A stretch of 64,000 nucleotides of DNA, taken from JAEUSF01 sp964484145 (GTDB lineage: Bacteria; Patescibacteriota; Doudnabacteria; UBA920). The stretch covers positions 1 to 64,000 of the forward strand of contig CAZAED010000001.1 in NCBI GenBank assembly GCA_964484145.1, given 5' to 3'. The translations under genes and the position numbers were made by a program. The notes beneath the pieces were generated by a model. The model did no database searches and was not told where the DNA came from. It worked only from the letters and a program-made list of their open reading frames with translations. Below are positions 1 to 9,903 of the stretch, piece by piece. The number at the start of each line of letters is the position of its first letter. Positions within the stretch are counted from its first letter, which is position 1.

Positions 1-3000
1 GGAAATTGTTGATGATGTGGCGTTAATACCAACAACTGTACCGTTGTTAAGAAGTGCTGCTGCTGAAGCTAAAGCAGAAGCGCCGGTATAGTAAGCTACC
101 TGTCCGTTAGTGCCGGTAGAGACTATAGGTGTTCCGCCAAAGAGTGTAGAAGTGCTGGTCCAGGCGGGCTGGCCTGTGCCGTTAGACATAAGGAAGTTGC
201 CGGCTGTACCTGCTTGGTTAAAGCGGAAAGTAGAACCGTCTGAGTAAGCAATACTGCCTGCAGAACCTATGGTGGTAGTACCGGTGCCTCCCCTGCTAAT
301 ACCTAATGTTCCTGTCCAGCCCGGTATGAAAGTTAAGGTATTGGCAGTAGTAGTGCTAATGCTAATGGTAATGTTGGTGTCAGTAGTGGTAGCTACATGA
401 ATAGCAGGACCGGTAAGAGCGGAAATAGAAGTTAAGGCTGAAGTTAAGTAAGTAGAGCTGTCAGTATAGAGAGAACCTCCGGCTGTTGACCTAACCAAAC
501 CGGCTCCTAAGGAAGAAATGGTAGTGGAGCCATTAGCAGCTACGGTAAATAAGGCGGAGTTAGTAGAAGAAGCGACAGTTAGGACATTAGCTGTAGAACC
601 AGAAGTGCCGACTACGGTTAACTTAGCGGTTGGTGTGGAAGAAGAAATACCTACATTACCCAAAGCTGTAACAGTTAAGAAAGAAGTGCCGGAAGAGGAA
701 GCAATATCTAATGCCGCATAAGTTGTGGTAGCCAAGTTTACCACAGCTAACTTAGCCTGAGTAGAAGTTGAGGTTAAGCCAACAGCGACTTGACCTTGGA
801 AAAAGTTAGGCGCTAAATTTCCGGCAGAATAAATATTGTATCCGTTGGTTGAATTTGCGCTTGCTGCCGAGTTATCTGCTATATACAACCCATAATTATT
901 TCTTAAAATTCCATCCGCGTAAGCATTTTCTATATAAAGTCCGTAATTATTAGCTACGTTACCAGTAGTATTTACATAATTACCTCCGGTAAACACTCCA
1001 TAAGCATTTGTTACTCTAGTGTCATTGGAATACATGCTAAAGTATCCAGCATACGCATTGGTTGTGGTAGCACCACCATTGCCGGTATAATAACCTGCTA
1101 CAGCTGCAACTTTTCCTTGAGAAATTCCTGAAGGGTTAATTATAAACTGCCCCGCAATAGCATCTTGAGTGGTACTTGCGCTTAAAACAAGTTGCTGACT
1201 AAGACCGTACAGATTTGAATAAGTATAGCTCGCGCCATTTACATAGGTATAATTTCTTTGACCGTATAAATTAGTCGAAACATTACCCGAAGGTGTATAT
1301 GTAGTGTAGTTATTAATTCCCGACATGCTGTTGCCGGAAATTGTAGTATAATTTTCCCTTACATTTAACACTTGCCTTGAGGTTTCAGAAGGTGTATAGT
1401 CAACCGCGGAATCGTTGCCAATTGCCATATGTCCGGAGAACAAAGAACTACCGCCTACACCCAATAAAGCTGCCGGAGAAGCTGAACCTACGCCTACGTT
1501 ACCGCCCACTAAAACAGTAAGTAATTGTTGTCCGGTGGAAGAAGATACGGTGAATATTGGAGTAGTTGTATTAGCATCGTTATTAAAACCTTGAACAACC
1601 AACATAGCTGTAGGTGTAGAAGAGTTAATGCCAATTCTGCCGTTTGATTTAACCGTAAGTATACTGGTACCAGAAGAAGAACTTACATTGAAAGGATCAA
1701 GTGTGCCGCTGCCTTGAATGTTAAAGCTTATGGTCGAAGAAGTAGCGTTCACGCCGGCCACTGTACCGTTGTCTATAAGTTTTCCGTAAGTAATGCCCGT
1801 GGAAGAAGCCCAGGTAGTAACATAACCCACTAAGCCGCCGCTTACGCTGCCTCCCCCGCCGGTTTGGTCGGTTACCCAAGAAAGGTTACCGGAAGAATCT
1901 GACTGCAGTATTCTATTGCCCGCCGGTAAAGCGTTCGGCCAGTAGTAAGTAACTCCGTTAATGGTGGTAGTGGCCGCGCTTAAGGTGGTAGTACCATTAA
2001 CTGTTAACTGAGTTAATGTAGTTAGGCCTCCTGAAGAAACAGTTAAGTAGGCAGAATTAGTAGAAGAAGCCACAGTGAGTATGTTGGCAGTAGAACCAGA
2101 AGTTCCAACTACAGTTAGCTTGGCAGTAGGAGTGGTAGAACCAATTCCAATATTGCCGGCAAAATAATTTTGTTGTATTGCCGATGCCTGATAAATGCCG
2201 TAATCATTAGTAATAGTACCAAAATTGTCAGCCTGCAAATAAATTCCGTATCTGTTTGAAATAGTGTTACCATTATGAACTTGTTCTACAAAAATACCAT
2301 AAGCATTAGCAACAGTTGCTGGAGAGTCAGACTCTAATAAAATATCTAGCCCAGTTAAATTAGTAGTAGATGCTATTGGTGAACCAGAATTGTAAGCTGT
2401 AAGTTGCAAAGCCTTTACGCTCTCAACCGTACCTCCTAAATTAGAAGCGTCAATAGTACCGCCAAGCAAGCTTGTGGCTGACGATGTTACACCTCCGGAA
2501 GAATCTAGCCATACGTCAATATCTACCCCTTGCATTGATCCATATCCAATATTACTGGTTGTACCTGGAGTTGTAACCTGCAATTTCATACCTACGTTAG
2601 TAGCTGTGGTGGTAGCAGACGGATTAACTGTAAATACCAAATTGCTAAAATTGTTAGTGCCTGAAGTAGCTGCATTGCTACCTTGCACATCTAACAAATA
2701 GGAAGGGCTTGAAACGCCAATGCCTACATTGCCATTTGCGAGTACTGTAAGAAGTTTGGAGCCGGTAGAAGATGCTACAGTAAACACGGGCAAAGTCGGC
2801 GAACTGCTTGTGCCTTGTACTACTAAAGTAGCGGTCGGGGTAGTGGAACCTATGCCAACACTGCCCCCAAGAAGTATTGCCGGGTACTTAGTTGCTGTGC
2901 CTGGTTGCAAATCCACATACAAACCATACTGCGTACCGCCGGTGGAAGTTGAGTTGCTGGTTATATAGTTGCCGTAGAATACATCGTTACCCGAGGCAAA

Positions 3001-6000
3001 GGTGGCGCCTTTAGTGTAGCTGCCATAAAGCGTTTGAAGTTCGGAGTCGCCATTCTGTGACCAAGTGTCGTTATACAAACCATAGAAATTAGTATTGTTG
3101 CCGCTAATAGCGCCGTGACTAAAGGTATTATTTACTCCGTAAATATTTGAACCATTTCCAGTAGATCCAATACCTAAGTTATATACACCATACACAGTTG
3201 AAGTATTGGCAAGATAATTTATGGTGTTAAAAAGCCCATAAGTTTTTTTGTTTTGGTAGTTACCGTTTACTATACTGTTAATATTTATTGTTGGGTCAGA
3301 GCCTCCATCAAAAACAGTAATATACATACCCGTGGTAGTTGCGCCACTTACTGAATCCCCTGTTACTCTTAAAATAGTACTGGTAGAAGCGGCGGAATAA
3401 ATATCCAACATTGCGGTTGGAGTCGCTCTATTAATTCCAACTCTGCCATAGGAATTAACTTTTAAGACCGAAGTGCCGGTAGAAGAAGACAAATTTAAAA
3501 TATCGCTTGTTCCGGCATTACCTTGCACGTTAAATGTAACAGTTGAAGAAGTTGCATTAACTCCGGCTACTGTGCCATTGTCTATAACTTTACCGGTAGT
3601 TAAAGAGGAAGCGCCACTCCAAATAGCAGAATAACCGTTAGTACCGCTGCCTGAAATACCACCGCTTCCAGCAATAGTAATCTGCCCTGGTGTCGAAGTA
3701 GTAATAGTTATATTACTACCAGCAACAAGGTTGGTTACTCCCCAACTACCACTAGCATGGGCAGACAAAAGTTGTCCTGCTACAGTAGGAGAAGAAGAAG
3801 TGCCCGTACCCCCACGAGCTATGGAAAGTTGTCCGGTAAAGCCCGGTATAAAGGTTAGAGTATTAGCAGTAGTGGTTGAAATACTAATAGTTATGTTAGT
3901 GTCTGAAGTTGTGGCTACATGAATAGCAGGACCGGTTAAAGCTGAGATAGAAGTAATAGCAGAAGTTAAGTAAGTAGCACTGTCAGTATAGAGAGAACCA
4001 TTACTTGTGCTTCTAACTAAACCAGCTGCTAGAGAAGATATAGTAGTAGAACCGTTAGCAGCTACAGTAAACAAACTAGCGCCGGTAGAAGTGGAGACTG
4101 TAAAGACATTTAAAGTAGGAGAGGTACTAGTCCCCTGTACTACTAAGGTAGCATTAGGAGTACTGCTGCCTATGCCTACTCTTTGATTACTTGTAACACG
4201 TAAAATACTTACTCCTGTAGAAGAAGCGATATTTAAAATATCATTTGTTCCTGCTGTACCTTGAATGTTAAAGCCTATGGTAGAAGAAGTAGCATTCATA
4301 CCAATAACACTGCCGTCATCTATTAACTTAGCTGCGGCAAGGGCTGAAGCAGAAGTCCAGCGGGAAGCAAAACCATTGGTTCCTGTTCCGGTTACTGTAC
4401 CTTGGAATTGGTCAGTAGAGGCAATAGTTATTTGTCCTACTGTAGAAGTTGTTATGGTTATGTTAGAGCCGTTAATTAAAGTAATAGGAGCGTACTTTGT
4501 TCCAGTACTGTCAGCTCCAAGTATTTGACCTTGCTGGGTGGGAGCTGTGCTTGTACCTGTGCCGCCGTTAGCTACAGCTAAGACTCCGCTAACATCACTA
4601 GAGCCTAAAGCTATGGCGCCGTTAAAGAGAGAACCACCGGCAGTACTTCTAACAGGTAGAGCATTGCTTAAATTCGCAATAGTAGTAGAACCAAAAGTAT
4701 TAATAGAGAACAAAGAAGTTCCAGTAGAAGAAGAAATAGCGAAAGGATTATTAGCTCCTGCTCCTACAACATTTAAAGTAAATTGAGGGGTAGTAGTATT
4801 AATACCAATGTTAGTAGCTGTATCATAAATTAAAGAGTTAGCTGTAGTACTTGCGCCTGTAGCTTTTGGTAAGTAGCCTAAAGTTAAACTGCCGCTAAGC
4901 TTGTTGTTAAAGGTTAACCAGTCTACAGAAGAGAGAATACCAGAAGTAGTGTTACCTGCATTACCTACATTAATAGTAAGAGCATTAGTAGTAGTGGAAA
5001 TATAGAAGCCGGAGTTAGAAGAAGTAGAAACATTAGCTACTACATTACCTGAGAGAGAAAGACTGGTAGATGTACCTATTAAGACTTGTTGTCCTCCGGT
5101 AACAGTAAGGAAATTGTTAGAGGAAGTTAAACTACCTAAAGTAGTAGTACCTATGCCGCCTCTGTTAACAGCCAATACTNNNNNNNNNNNNNNNNNNNNN
5201 NNNNNNNNNNNNNNNNNNNNNNNNNNNNNNNNNNNNNNNNNNNNNNNNNNNNNNNNNNNNNNNNNNNNNNNNNNNNNNNCTACAGCTAAGACTCCGCTAA
5301 CATCACTAGAGCCTAAAGCTATGGCGCCGTTAAATAAGTTACCGCTGCTATCACTTCTAACATTACCTGTAGTTAAAGAACTAATAGTAGTAGAACCACT
5401 AACAGTTAATCTAGTTACTGTAGTTGTAGCTAAAGTAGAAGTACCGGTAACAGATAAAGTACCTGAGAAAGAAGGACTGCTTGATACAGCAATAGTAGAA
5501 GTACCAGAGAATGTAATGTTACTGCCGGGGTTAAAGAAGGAAATAGGACTATTGTAAAGGTTAGACCACTGAGTAGTAGAAGCAGAAAGAGGAATATTGT
5601 AACCTGAAGAAACCGTCGGAGTAAATGTAACTGTGTTAGTAGAGGTAGAAATATTTAAACCAATGCCTGTGGCAGTATTTGTAGCAAAGGTATAGTTAAT
5701 AGCAGAGACGCCATTAATAGTAGTAGTACTAAATGGTTGAAGTGTGGTGTTTAAGGTATTACCACTCCAAGAAAGACCGGTGCCTGCAGTTATTCTAGAA
5801 GAAGGGGTAACGTAGAAATTAGACCACTCTGTGGTAGAGGCTGTTAGAGGGATAGTGTAACCGGACTGTAGTGCCAAAGCCCAGTTGTGGTCATTGGTAT
5901 TAGAAGTAATGCTTAAAGTAAGTCCGGTAGCTGTGGTTGTAGTAGAAAAGGTTTGGGTCGTTCCAGTCTGGCCATTTAGGGAAGTAATAGCTGAAGTTAA

Positions 6001-9000
6001 GTAAGTGGAGTTATCTACATATAATAATCCCCCGCTTGTTGATCTTACTAAGCCTTGTCCTAAAGAGGAGATAGTAGTAGAACCGTTAGAACCTATTGTA
6101 AAGAGAGGTGTGCCAGTGGAGGAAGCCACTACAAAAGGATTTACTCCCCCTTTGCCTTGCACAAACAAAGTTGTAGTTGGAGTGTTGGTGCCTATGCCTA
6201 CTAAGTCGGTAGAAGTGGCGTTGTAAATAAGGCCGTTGCCTATAGTAAAAGTTGTGTTGCCGCTGCCACCGGTAGAAGCAATAGTTATTTGCCCTGGAGT
6301 TGAAGTAGTAATGGTAATGTTAGAACCGGCTCTTAGGTTCCAAGTGGTGGCGTAAGCGGAAGAAGCATAGGAGTAGTTTACAAAAGTTGATGATGCATAA
6401 GTGTAGGTAGGATAGTTTGCTATGGTAGCGTAAGTAGATGAACCGTATGCATAGTTAACATAAGTAGAAGAACCATAGGTATAGCTGGGGTAGTTAACAA
6501 TTGTGGCAAAGACAGAAGAAGCATATGTAAAGCTTGGGAAGGTGGAAGAAGCATAGGTGTAGGTTGGGAAGACATCGTCTACATCTAAAGTATTTCCTAC
6601 CCAAGAAATATTATTGCCCGCGGTAATTCTGGTAGAAGGAGTAGCGTAGAAATTAGACCATTCTGTGGTAGAGGCAGTAAGAGGAATGTTATAGCCGGCG
6701 GCAAGCTGAATAGCATCGCCGTTTAAAGTAAGACCAGTAGCAGAAACTGAAAGGTTGGTGTCGGAAGAAATATCGGCCAAACCTACAAACAAATTCCCGC
6801 TGGCTGTTGACCTAACTAAACCGGAAGTAAGGTTAGCTATGGTAGTAGAACCAAAAGTGTTTATGGAGAACAAGGTTGAACCGGTTGAACTGCTAATTAT
6901 AAGCGGATTGTTACTACCGGAACCTACCACGTTTAGAGTAGCCAAAGGCGTTGTTGTGTTAATACCAATGTTCGTGTTAGTGTCGTAAATTAAAGAATTG
7001 GCAGTAGTAGAAGCACCGGAAGCTTTAGGCAAATAACCGCTGGTCAAACTGCCGGAAAGTTTGTTATTAAAAGTAAGCCAGTCGGCAGAAGAAAGCTGAC
7101 CGGTATTAATCATAGATGCAAGCGGCAAATTAAAAGTTAAGGAGTTAGTAGAAGTGGAAATGTTAAAAATAGTGCCCGAAGTGCCGGTGGCAATAGCAAG
7201 ACGCGATAAAATGTTGTTATACAAACTGCTCCACTGTGTAGTGGAAGCCGACAAAGGCACGCTGTAGCCAGAGGAAGGCTGCAGAGCAAAAGTGTGGGTG
7301 TTGGCTCCAGAAGTAATATACAAATCAAGTCCGCCGGAAGTGGAAGTGGCAAAAGTTTGGCTTGAGCCGGTTTGTCCATTTAAGGAAGTAATAGCCGAGG
7401 AAAGATAGCTTGTGCTGTCGGTATATAAATCTCCCCCACTAGTACTTCTAACCAAACCGGCGCCCAAAGAAGAAATGGTGGTGGAACCGCTAGCCGTTAA
7501 TCTGGTAACTGTGGTGGTAGCTAAAGTCGAAGTTCCGATAACAGATAAAGTTCCCGAAAAAGCAGGTGAAGAAGAAACCGCAATCGTTGAAGTGCCGGAG
7601 AATACAATGTTACTGCCGGCATTTAAAAACGAAATTGGCGAATTATAAAAATTTGACCACTGGGTAGTGGAAGCATTCAGCGGAATATTGTAACCCGAAG
7701 AAACTGTCGGAGTAAAAGTTACGGTGTTGGTGGAAGTAGAAATATTTAGACCAATACCTGTAGCAGAGCCTGTTGCAAAAGTATAATTAGCAGTAGACAC
7801 TCCATTTATTGTTGTGGTTGAAAAATTTGCGTTTAAGGTATTGCCACTCCAGGACAAATTACTGCCCGCGGTAATTCTATAAGACGGACTGTCGTAAAAA
7901 TTATTCCAGTTGGTAGTAGAAGCGGTTAGGGGAATACTATAGCCGGAAGTTAACTGAACATCATCGCCACTTAGAGTAAGGCCGGCAGCTGTTACAGAAA
8001 GGTTTGTGTCAGAAGAAATATCGGCCACTCCGTTATACAAATTTCCACCGCTGGTAGACCGAACCAAGCCGGAAACTAACGAAGAAATAGTAGTTGAGCC
8101 ATTTGCGCCAATAGTAACTAAAGCAGCCCCCGTAGAAGAAGCAACAACAAAAGGATTGCTGCTGCCAGCAGACCCCACAACTGTAACTTTTGAAGTAGGA
8201 GTGGTGGTACCAAAACCTATATTGCCTGTGGAAGTAATATACATAGCAGCTGCCCCAGCAGCCGTAACTCTTAGCGGGCTAGCAGAAGAACCAGAAGCGG
8301 TAGTAATAGAAACCAAACTGCCTGTGCCGGTATTATTTGCTGTGTCAGACAAATTAAATAAGTTAGAAGAGCCGGTGGAGGTTCCCCAAGTAAAATTATT
8401 TGTAAAAGAACCCATGGACAAGCTTAGGTTCCCGGTCGGGTCAATAATATTTGACCAGGCTACGCTACCACCACCAGCGCCACAACCTGCATCCGTGGTA
8501 TTACACAAAATTTTAGCCGTGCCGTTTTCAACAATCTTAAATTTATGAGAAGTTGAATTATAAAATATACTGCCGTTAGCAAGTCCCCCCGGGTCGGCGC
8601 TAAAACTTCCAACCGTAAAGCTTCCTTGTATAGTCATATTTCCAGCGGAAGTAATTTTGTTAGAAGAAGAAAAGAACTGTATGTCGCCCGTTCCTCCGCC
8701 GCCTTGTAAGGTAAGAGTGTTGGTAGTTGTGGCATTGAGCTGCGGATTAGTCCCTCCTAAAAATAAATTACCGGAACTTAAAACAGGAATCTGGCTACCG
8801 CTTGCCAACTGAGAAGGACTAAAGCCACCTAAAGTATTTGCGTTAATTGCAAAGCCGCTGGAAGTAATTTGTTGTCTTGGTGAAAGCGTTTCAAAACTAC
8901 TTCCGTTTGAAGAAACTTCCACCTGTAAGTAAACAGTGTCGTTGTCGTTAAAATTATAATTTAGGGCGTCGGGAAAGCCATTTGCGGTGTCGCCAATGTT

Positions 9001-9300
9001 AACATTAAAAACTCCGTCCGAAACTGTTGAGGTAGAAATGCCCGGACTACCCGAAGGCCAGAGCTTACTTCCGTTTCCTGGAGTAGGATTATTCCAAATA
9101 GAAAATTTAAAATAATAATTTGTTCCGCTGCCGCCCAGTAAATTTCCGCTACTGTCGGTAAGCCTGCCTTGGTAACTAATTATGTTTGGCGCTCCGGTAG
9201 CTGCCTCAGAATTTTTTAAATAAATAAAGCTAATTAAAAAACCAGCAACAGCTAGTATTGCCAAAGTAATTATTGAATTTTTAATTAGTCTTAAACTCAT
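1..9300 (-). CDS. Giant repeat-rich surface protein, 3' end outside window
   Basis: Open on the minus strand from an ATG at 9300 to the left edge, 3,100 codons with no stop, broken only by 100 Ns that keep the frame. Residues 1-35 are a basic start and one hydrophobic segment, so a signal peptide or membrane anchor. A non-repeat N-terminal domain follows (contains PNIISYQGRLTDSSGN), then thousands of residues of beta-type repeats with motifs such as GIGTTTP, LTVxGTS, FTVASSTG, NGSTTISSL and GLVRSTSGG. Phage-tail-fibre-like giant proteins of this style are known from Patescibacteria and often end in an intramolecular chaperone domain, but that end is not in the window. The likely role is an adhesin or surface fibre; this is inference. 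The stop of the helix-turn-helix gene lies 1 nt before its ATG and no Shine-Dalgarno is visible, so translation is probably coupled. Confidence 0.85.
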   Translation of the reverse strand, partial: MSLRLIKNSIITLAILAVAGFLISFIYLKNSEAATGAPNIISYQGRLTDSSGNLLGGSGTNYYFKFSIWNNPTPGNGSKLWPSGSPGISTSTVSDGVFNVNIGDTANGFPDALNYNFNDNDTVYLQVEVSSNGSSFETLSPRQQITSSGFAINANTLGGFSPSQLASGSQIPVLSSGNLFLGGTNPQLNATTTNTLTLQGGGGTGDIQFFSSSNKITSAGNMTIQGSFTVGSFSADPGGLANGSIFYNSTSHKFKIVENGTAKILCNTTDAGCGAGGGSVAWSNIIDPTGNLSLSMGSFTNNFTWGTSTGSSNLFNLSDTANNTGTGSLVSITTASGSSASPLRVTAAGAAAMYITSTGNIGFGTTTPTSKVTVVGSAGSSNPFVVASSTGAALVTIGANGSTTISSLVSGLVRSTSGGNLYNGVADISSDTNLSVTAAGLTLSGDDVQLTSGYSIPLTASTTNWNNFYDSPSYRITAGSNLSWSGNTLNANFSTTTINGVSTANYTFATGSATGIGLNISTSTNTVTFTPTVSSGYNIPLNASTTQWSNFYNSPISFLNAGSNIVFSGTSTIAVSSSPAFSGTLSVIGTSTLATTTVTRLTASGSTTISSLGAGLVRSTSGGDLYTDSTSYLSSAITSLNGQTGSSQTFATSTSGGLDLYITSGANTHTFALQPSSGYSVPLSASTTQWSSLYNNILSRLAIATGTSGTIFNISTSTNSLTFNLPLASMINTGQLSSADWLTFNNKLSGSLTSGYLPKASGASTTANSLIYDTNTNIGINTTTPLATLNVVGSGSNNPLIISSSTGSTLFSINTFGSTTIANLTSGLVRSTASGNLFVGLADISSDTNLSVSATGLTLNGDAIQLAAGYNIPLTASTTEWSNFYATPSTRITAGNNISWVGNTLDVDDVFPTYTYASSTFPSFTYASSVFATIVNYPSYTYGSSTYVNYAYGSSTYATIANYPTYTYASSTFVNYSYASSAYATTWNLRAGSNITITTSTPGQITIASTGGSGNTTFTIGNGLIYNATSTDLVGIGTNTPTTTLFVQGKGGVNPFVVASSTGTPLFTIGSNGSTTISSLGQGLVRSTSGGLLYVDNSTYLTSAITSLNGQTGTTQTFSTTTTATGLTLSITSNTNDHNWALALQSGYTIPLTASTTEWSNFYVTPSSRITAGTGLSWSGNTLNTTLQPFSTTTINGVSAINYTFATNTATGIGLNISTSTNTVTFTPTVSSGYNIPLSASTTQWSNLYNSPISFFNPGSNITFSGTSTIAVSSSPSFSGTLSVTGTSTLATTTVTRLTVSGSTTISSLTTGNVRSDSSGNLFNGAIALGSSDVSGVLAVXXXXXXXXXXXXXXXXXXXXXXXXXXXXXXXXXXVLAVNRGGIGTTTLGSLTSSNNFLTVTGGQQVLIGTSTSLSLSGNVVANVSTSSNSGFYISTTTNALTINVGNAGNTTSGILSSVDWLTFNNKLSGSLTLGYLPKATGASTTANSLIYDTATNIGINTTTPQFTLNVVGAGANNPFAISSSTGTSLFSINTFGSTTIANLSNALPVRSTAGGSLFNGAIALGSSDVSGVLAVANGGTGTSTAPTQQGQILGADSTGTKYAPITLINGSNITITTSTVGQITIASTDQFQGTVTGTGTNGFASRWTSASALAAAKLIDDGSVIGMNATSSTIGFNIQGTAGTNDILNIASSTGVSILRVTSNQRVGIGSSTPNATLVVQGTSTSPTLNVFTVSTSTGASLFTVAANGSTTISSLAAGLVRSTSNGSLYTDSATYLTSAITSISALTGPAIHVATTSDTNITISISTTTANTLTFIPGFTGQLSIARGGTGTSSSPTVAGQLLSAHASGSWGVTNLVAGSNITITTSTPGQITIAGSGGISGSGTNGYSAIWSGASSLTTGKVIDNGTVAGVNATSSTVTFNVQGNAGTSDILNLSSSTGTSVLKVNSYGRVGINRATPTAMLDIYSAASTSTILRVTGDSVSGATTTGMYITVFDGGSDPTININSIVNGNYQNKKTYGLFNTINYLANTSTVYGVYNLGIGSTGNGSNIYGVNNTFSHGAISGNNTNFYGLYNDTWSQNGDSELQTLYGSYTKGATFASGNDVFYGNYITSNSTSTGGTQYGLYVDLQPGTATKYPAILLGGSVGIGSTTPTATLVVQGTSSSPTLPVFTVASSTGSKLLTVLANGNVGIGVSSPSYLLDVQGSNAATSGTNNFSNLVFTVNPSATTTATNVGMKLQVTTPGTTSNIGYGSMQGVDIDVWLDSSGGVTSSATSLLGGTIDASNLGGTVESVKALQLTAYNSGSPIASTTNLTGLDILLESDSPATVANAYGIFVEQVHNGNTISNRYGIYLQADNFGTITNDYGIYQASAIQQNYFAGNIGIGSTTPTAKLTVVGTSGSTANILTVASSTNSAYLTVSSGGLTTLTQLTVNGTTTLSAATTTINGVTYYWPNALPAGNRILQSDSSGNLSWVTDQTGGGGSVSGGLVGYVTTWASSTGITYGKLIDNGTVAGVNATSSTISFNIQGSGTLDPFNVSSSSGTSILTVKSNGRIGINSSTPTAMLVVQGFNNDANTTTPIFTVSSSTGQQLLTVLVGGNVGVGSASPAALLGVGGSSLFSGHMAIGNDSAVDYTPSETSRQVLNVRENYTTISGNSMSGINNYTTYTPSGNVSTNLYGQRNYTYVNGASYTYSNLYGLSQQLVLSASTTQDAIAGQFIINPSGISQGKVAAVAGYYTGNGGATTTNAYAGYFSMYSNDTRVTNAYGVFTGGNYVNTTGNVANNYGLYIENAYADGILRNNYGLYIADNSAASANSTNGYNIYSAGNLAPNFFQGQVAVGLTSTSTQAKLAVVNLATTTYAALDIASSSGTSFLTVTALGNVGISSSTPTAKLTVVGTSGSTANVLTVASSTNSALFTVAANGSTTISSLGAGLVRSTAGGSLYTDSSTYLTSALTSISALTGPAIHVATTTDTNITISISTTTANTLTFIPGWTGTLGISRGGTGTTTIGSAGSIAYSDGSTFRFNQAGTAGNFLMSNGTGQPAWTSTSTLFGGTPIVSTGTNGQVAYYTGASALASAAALLNNGTVVGINATSSTIS
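290..640 (-). repeat. Long internal repeat of giant gene, copy A
   Basis: This stretch codes for the module running from GLVRST back through TGPAIHVATT and TANTLTFIPG. It matches 3815-4175 closely at DNA level, about 3.5 kb away, with mostly third-position differences. The similarity suggests an old segmental duplication inside the coding region. Confidence 0.75.
3815..4175 (-). repeat. Long internal repeat of giant gene, copy B
   Basis: Partner of 290-640. The same order of motifs is kept (ITISIST, TANTLTFIPGF, TGPAIHVATT, YTDS, GLVRST, NGSTTISSL), so a whole multi-module block, not a single motif, was copied. Confidence 0.75.
4572..4626 (-). repeat. 55-bp exact repeat, copy 1
   Basis: Identical over 55 bp to 5280-5334. 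The second copy begins exactly at the edge of the run of Ns, which suggests that the repeat caused the assembly break. Confidence 0.9.
4680..6130 (-). repeat. Block repeated about 2.1 kb further on
   Basis: Two parts match later parts of the gene at an offset of about 2.1 kb: 4680-4930 resembles 6834-7090, and 5390-6130 resembles 7480-8170. Shared motifs include LTVSGSTTISSL, PSFSGTLSVTG, NITFSGTSTIAVS and SGYNIPLSASTTQWSN. With the 3.5 kb repeat, this shows that the gene grew by duplication of long blocks. Confidence 0.7.
5180..5279. other. Assembly gap of 100 Ns
   Basis: Exactly 100 Ns, probably a placeholder. The minus-strand reading frame is the same on both sides. The true length and sequence are unknown, so the residue count of the giant protein is only nominal. 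Confidence 0.95.
6340..6575 (-). repeat. Short tyrosine-rich peptide repeats in giant protein
   Basis: About 78 residues of tandem units built from TYTYASST, VNYPSYTYGSS, VNYAYGSSTYATI and similar strings. Units are roughly 8-14 residues and differ from the surrounding threonine/serine modules by their high tyrosine content. Confidence 0.75.
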
Positions 9301-9301
9301 T

Positions 9302-9481
9302 TTAGGCTTGCAAAATTTTGTTTATTGTTTCTTTAGTAAAACGCCTATCGCCTCTTCTGCCAATTCGGACAGACGAAATCAGCCCGTTGCGTTCCCAGTT
9401 ACGCAGGGTGTTTGCATGTACATGCAGTATTTTAGATACGTCTTTTAGTGTTAGTAAATTTGGATATTTGCTTTTAGGCAT
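9302..9481 (-). CDS. Small helix-turn-helix DNA-binding protein
   Basis: Encodes 59 residues from the ATG at 9481; an in-frame GTG at 9505 would add 8 residues. The body reads LTLKDVSKILHVHANTLRNW, then an arginine-rich wing (RIGRRGDRRF), the pattern of MerR/excisionase-type helix-turn-helix proteins. It lacks any effector domain. The TAA is followed by a single base and the ATG of the giant surface protein, so the two form one transcription unit and the protein may control expression of that gene. An inverted repeat at the predicted transcription start could be its own operator. Family assignment is secure; role is inference. Confidence 0.85.
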   Translation of the reverse strand: MPKSKYPNLLTLKDVSKILHVHANTLRNWERNGLISSVRIGRRGDRRFTKETINKILQA

Positions 9482-9612
9482 TTGATTTTGATCATAAAAA
9501 AACACAAAAACTGATGGCAGATTTTTGCATTTGTTTTTTTGTTTTTATTTTTTGTTTCTGCTTCCCTAAACAGCTTTATGCTATAGAGAGAATTTCGTTC
9601 CCTAACTTACCA

Positions 9613-9665
9613 AGAGTTAACATAACTCTATATTTATTGTACGAGAAAATTAACTTTTTTACCAA
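9613..9665 (-). promoter_or_regulatory. Promoter and candidate operator for HTH/giant gene
   Basis: On the minus strand TTGGTA (9660-9665) and TACAAT (9636-9641) are 18 nt apart. The predicted start, near 9629, falls on a perfect inverted repeat AGAGTTA-ACA-TAACTCT (9613-9629). A repressor bound there would block transcription. Confidence 0.5.
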
Positions 9666-9852
9666 GTAAAATTAATTAAAATGCCTTAAAATAAAGCAGA
9701 TTACGTCTTTAACTAAATGAAACAAAGTGAGCAGTTTGACTTTAAAACTTATTAAATGATTTATTACGCTCGGTCTCAATAAAAAGTAAATTCAGTATTT
9801 TATTTACAATGAAACCTATGAAACTTAATATCTATTTTGCTTTTGCCAAATT
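9666..9852. other. Intergenic AT-rich stretch, nothing recognised
   Basis: Between the promoter of the HTH/giant unit and the aminotransferase terminator. I see no open frame, strong hairpin or repeat. Confidence 0.6.
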
Positions 9853-9884
9853 AAAAAACACCGGCGTTTTATCCGATGTTTTTT
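9853..9884 (-). terminator. Rho-independent terminator after aminotransferase
   Basis: A 12-bp stem with one G-U pair (AAAAAACATCGG against CCGGTGTTTTTT on the minus strand) and an 8-nt loop, with the U-rich arm as tail. Confidence 0.8.
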
Positions 9885-9903
9885 ATTTTTACATTATCCA
9901 CAC

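Noticed and set aside
518..8548. A series of plus-strand frames of 60-180 codons opposite the giant gene
   Set aside because: All lie in the same frame relative to the minus-strand gene and read as its complement (strings of V, P, E, K). They are shadows of its repeat codons.
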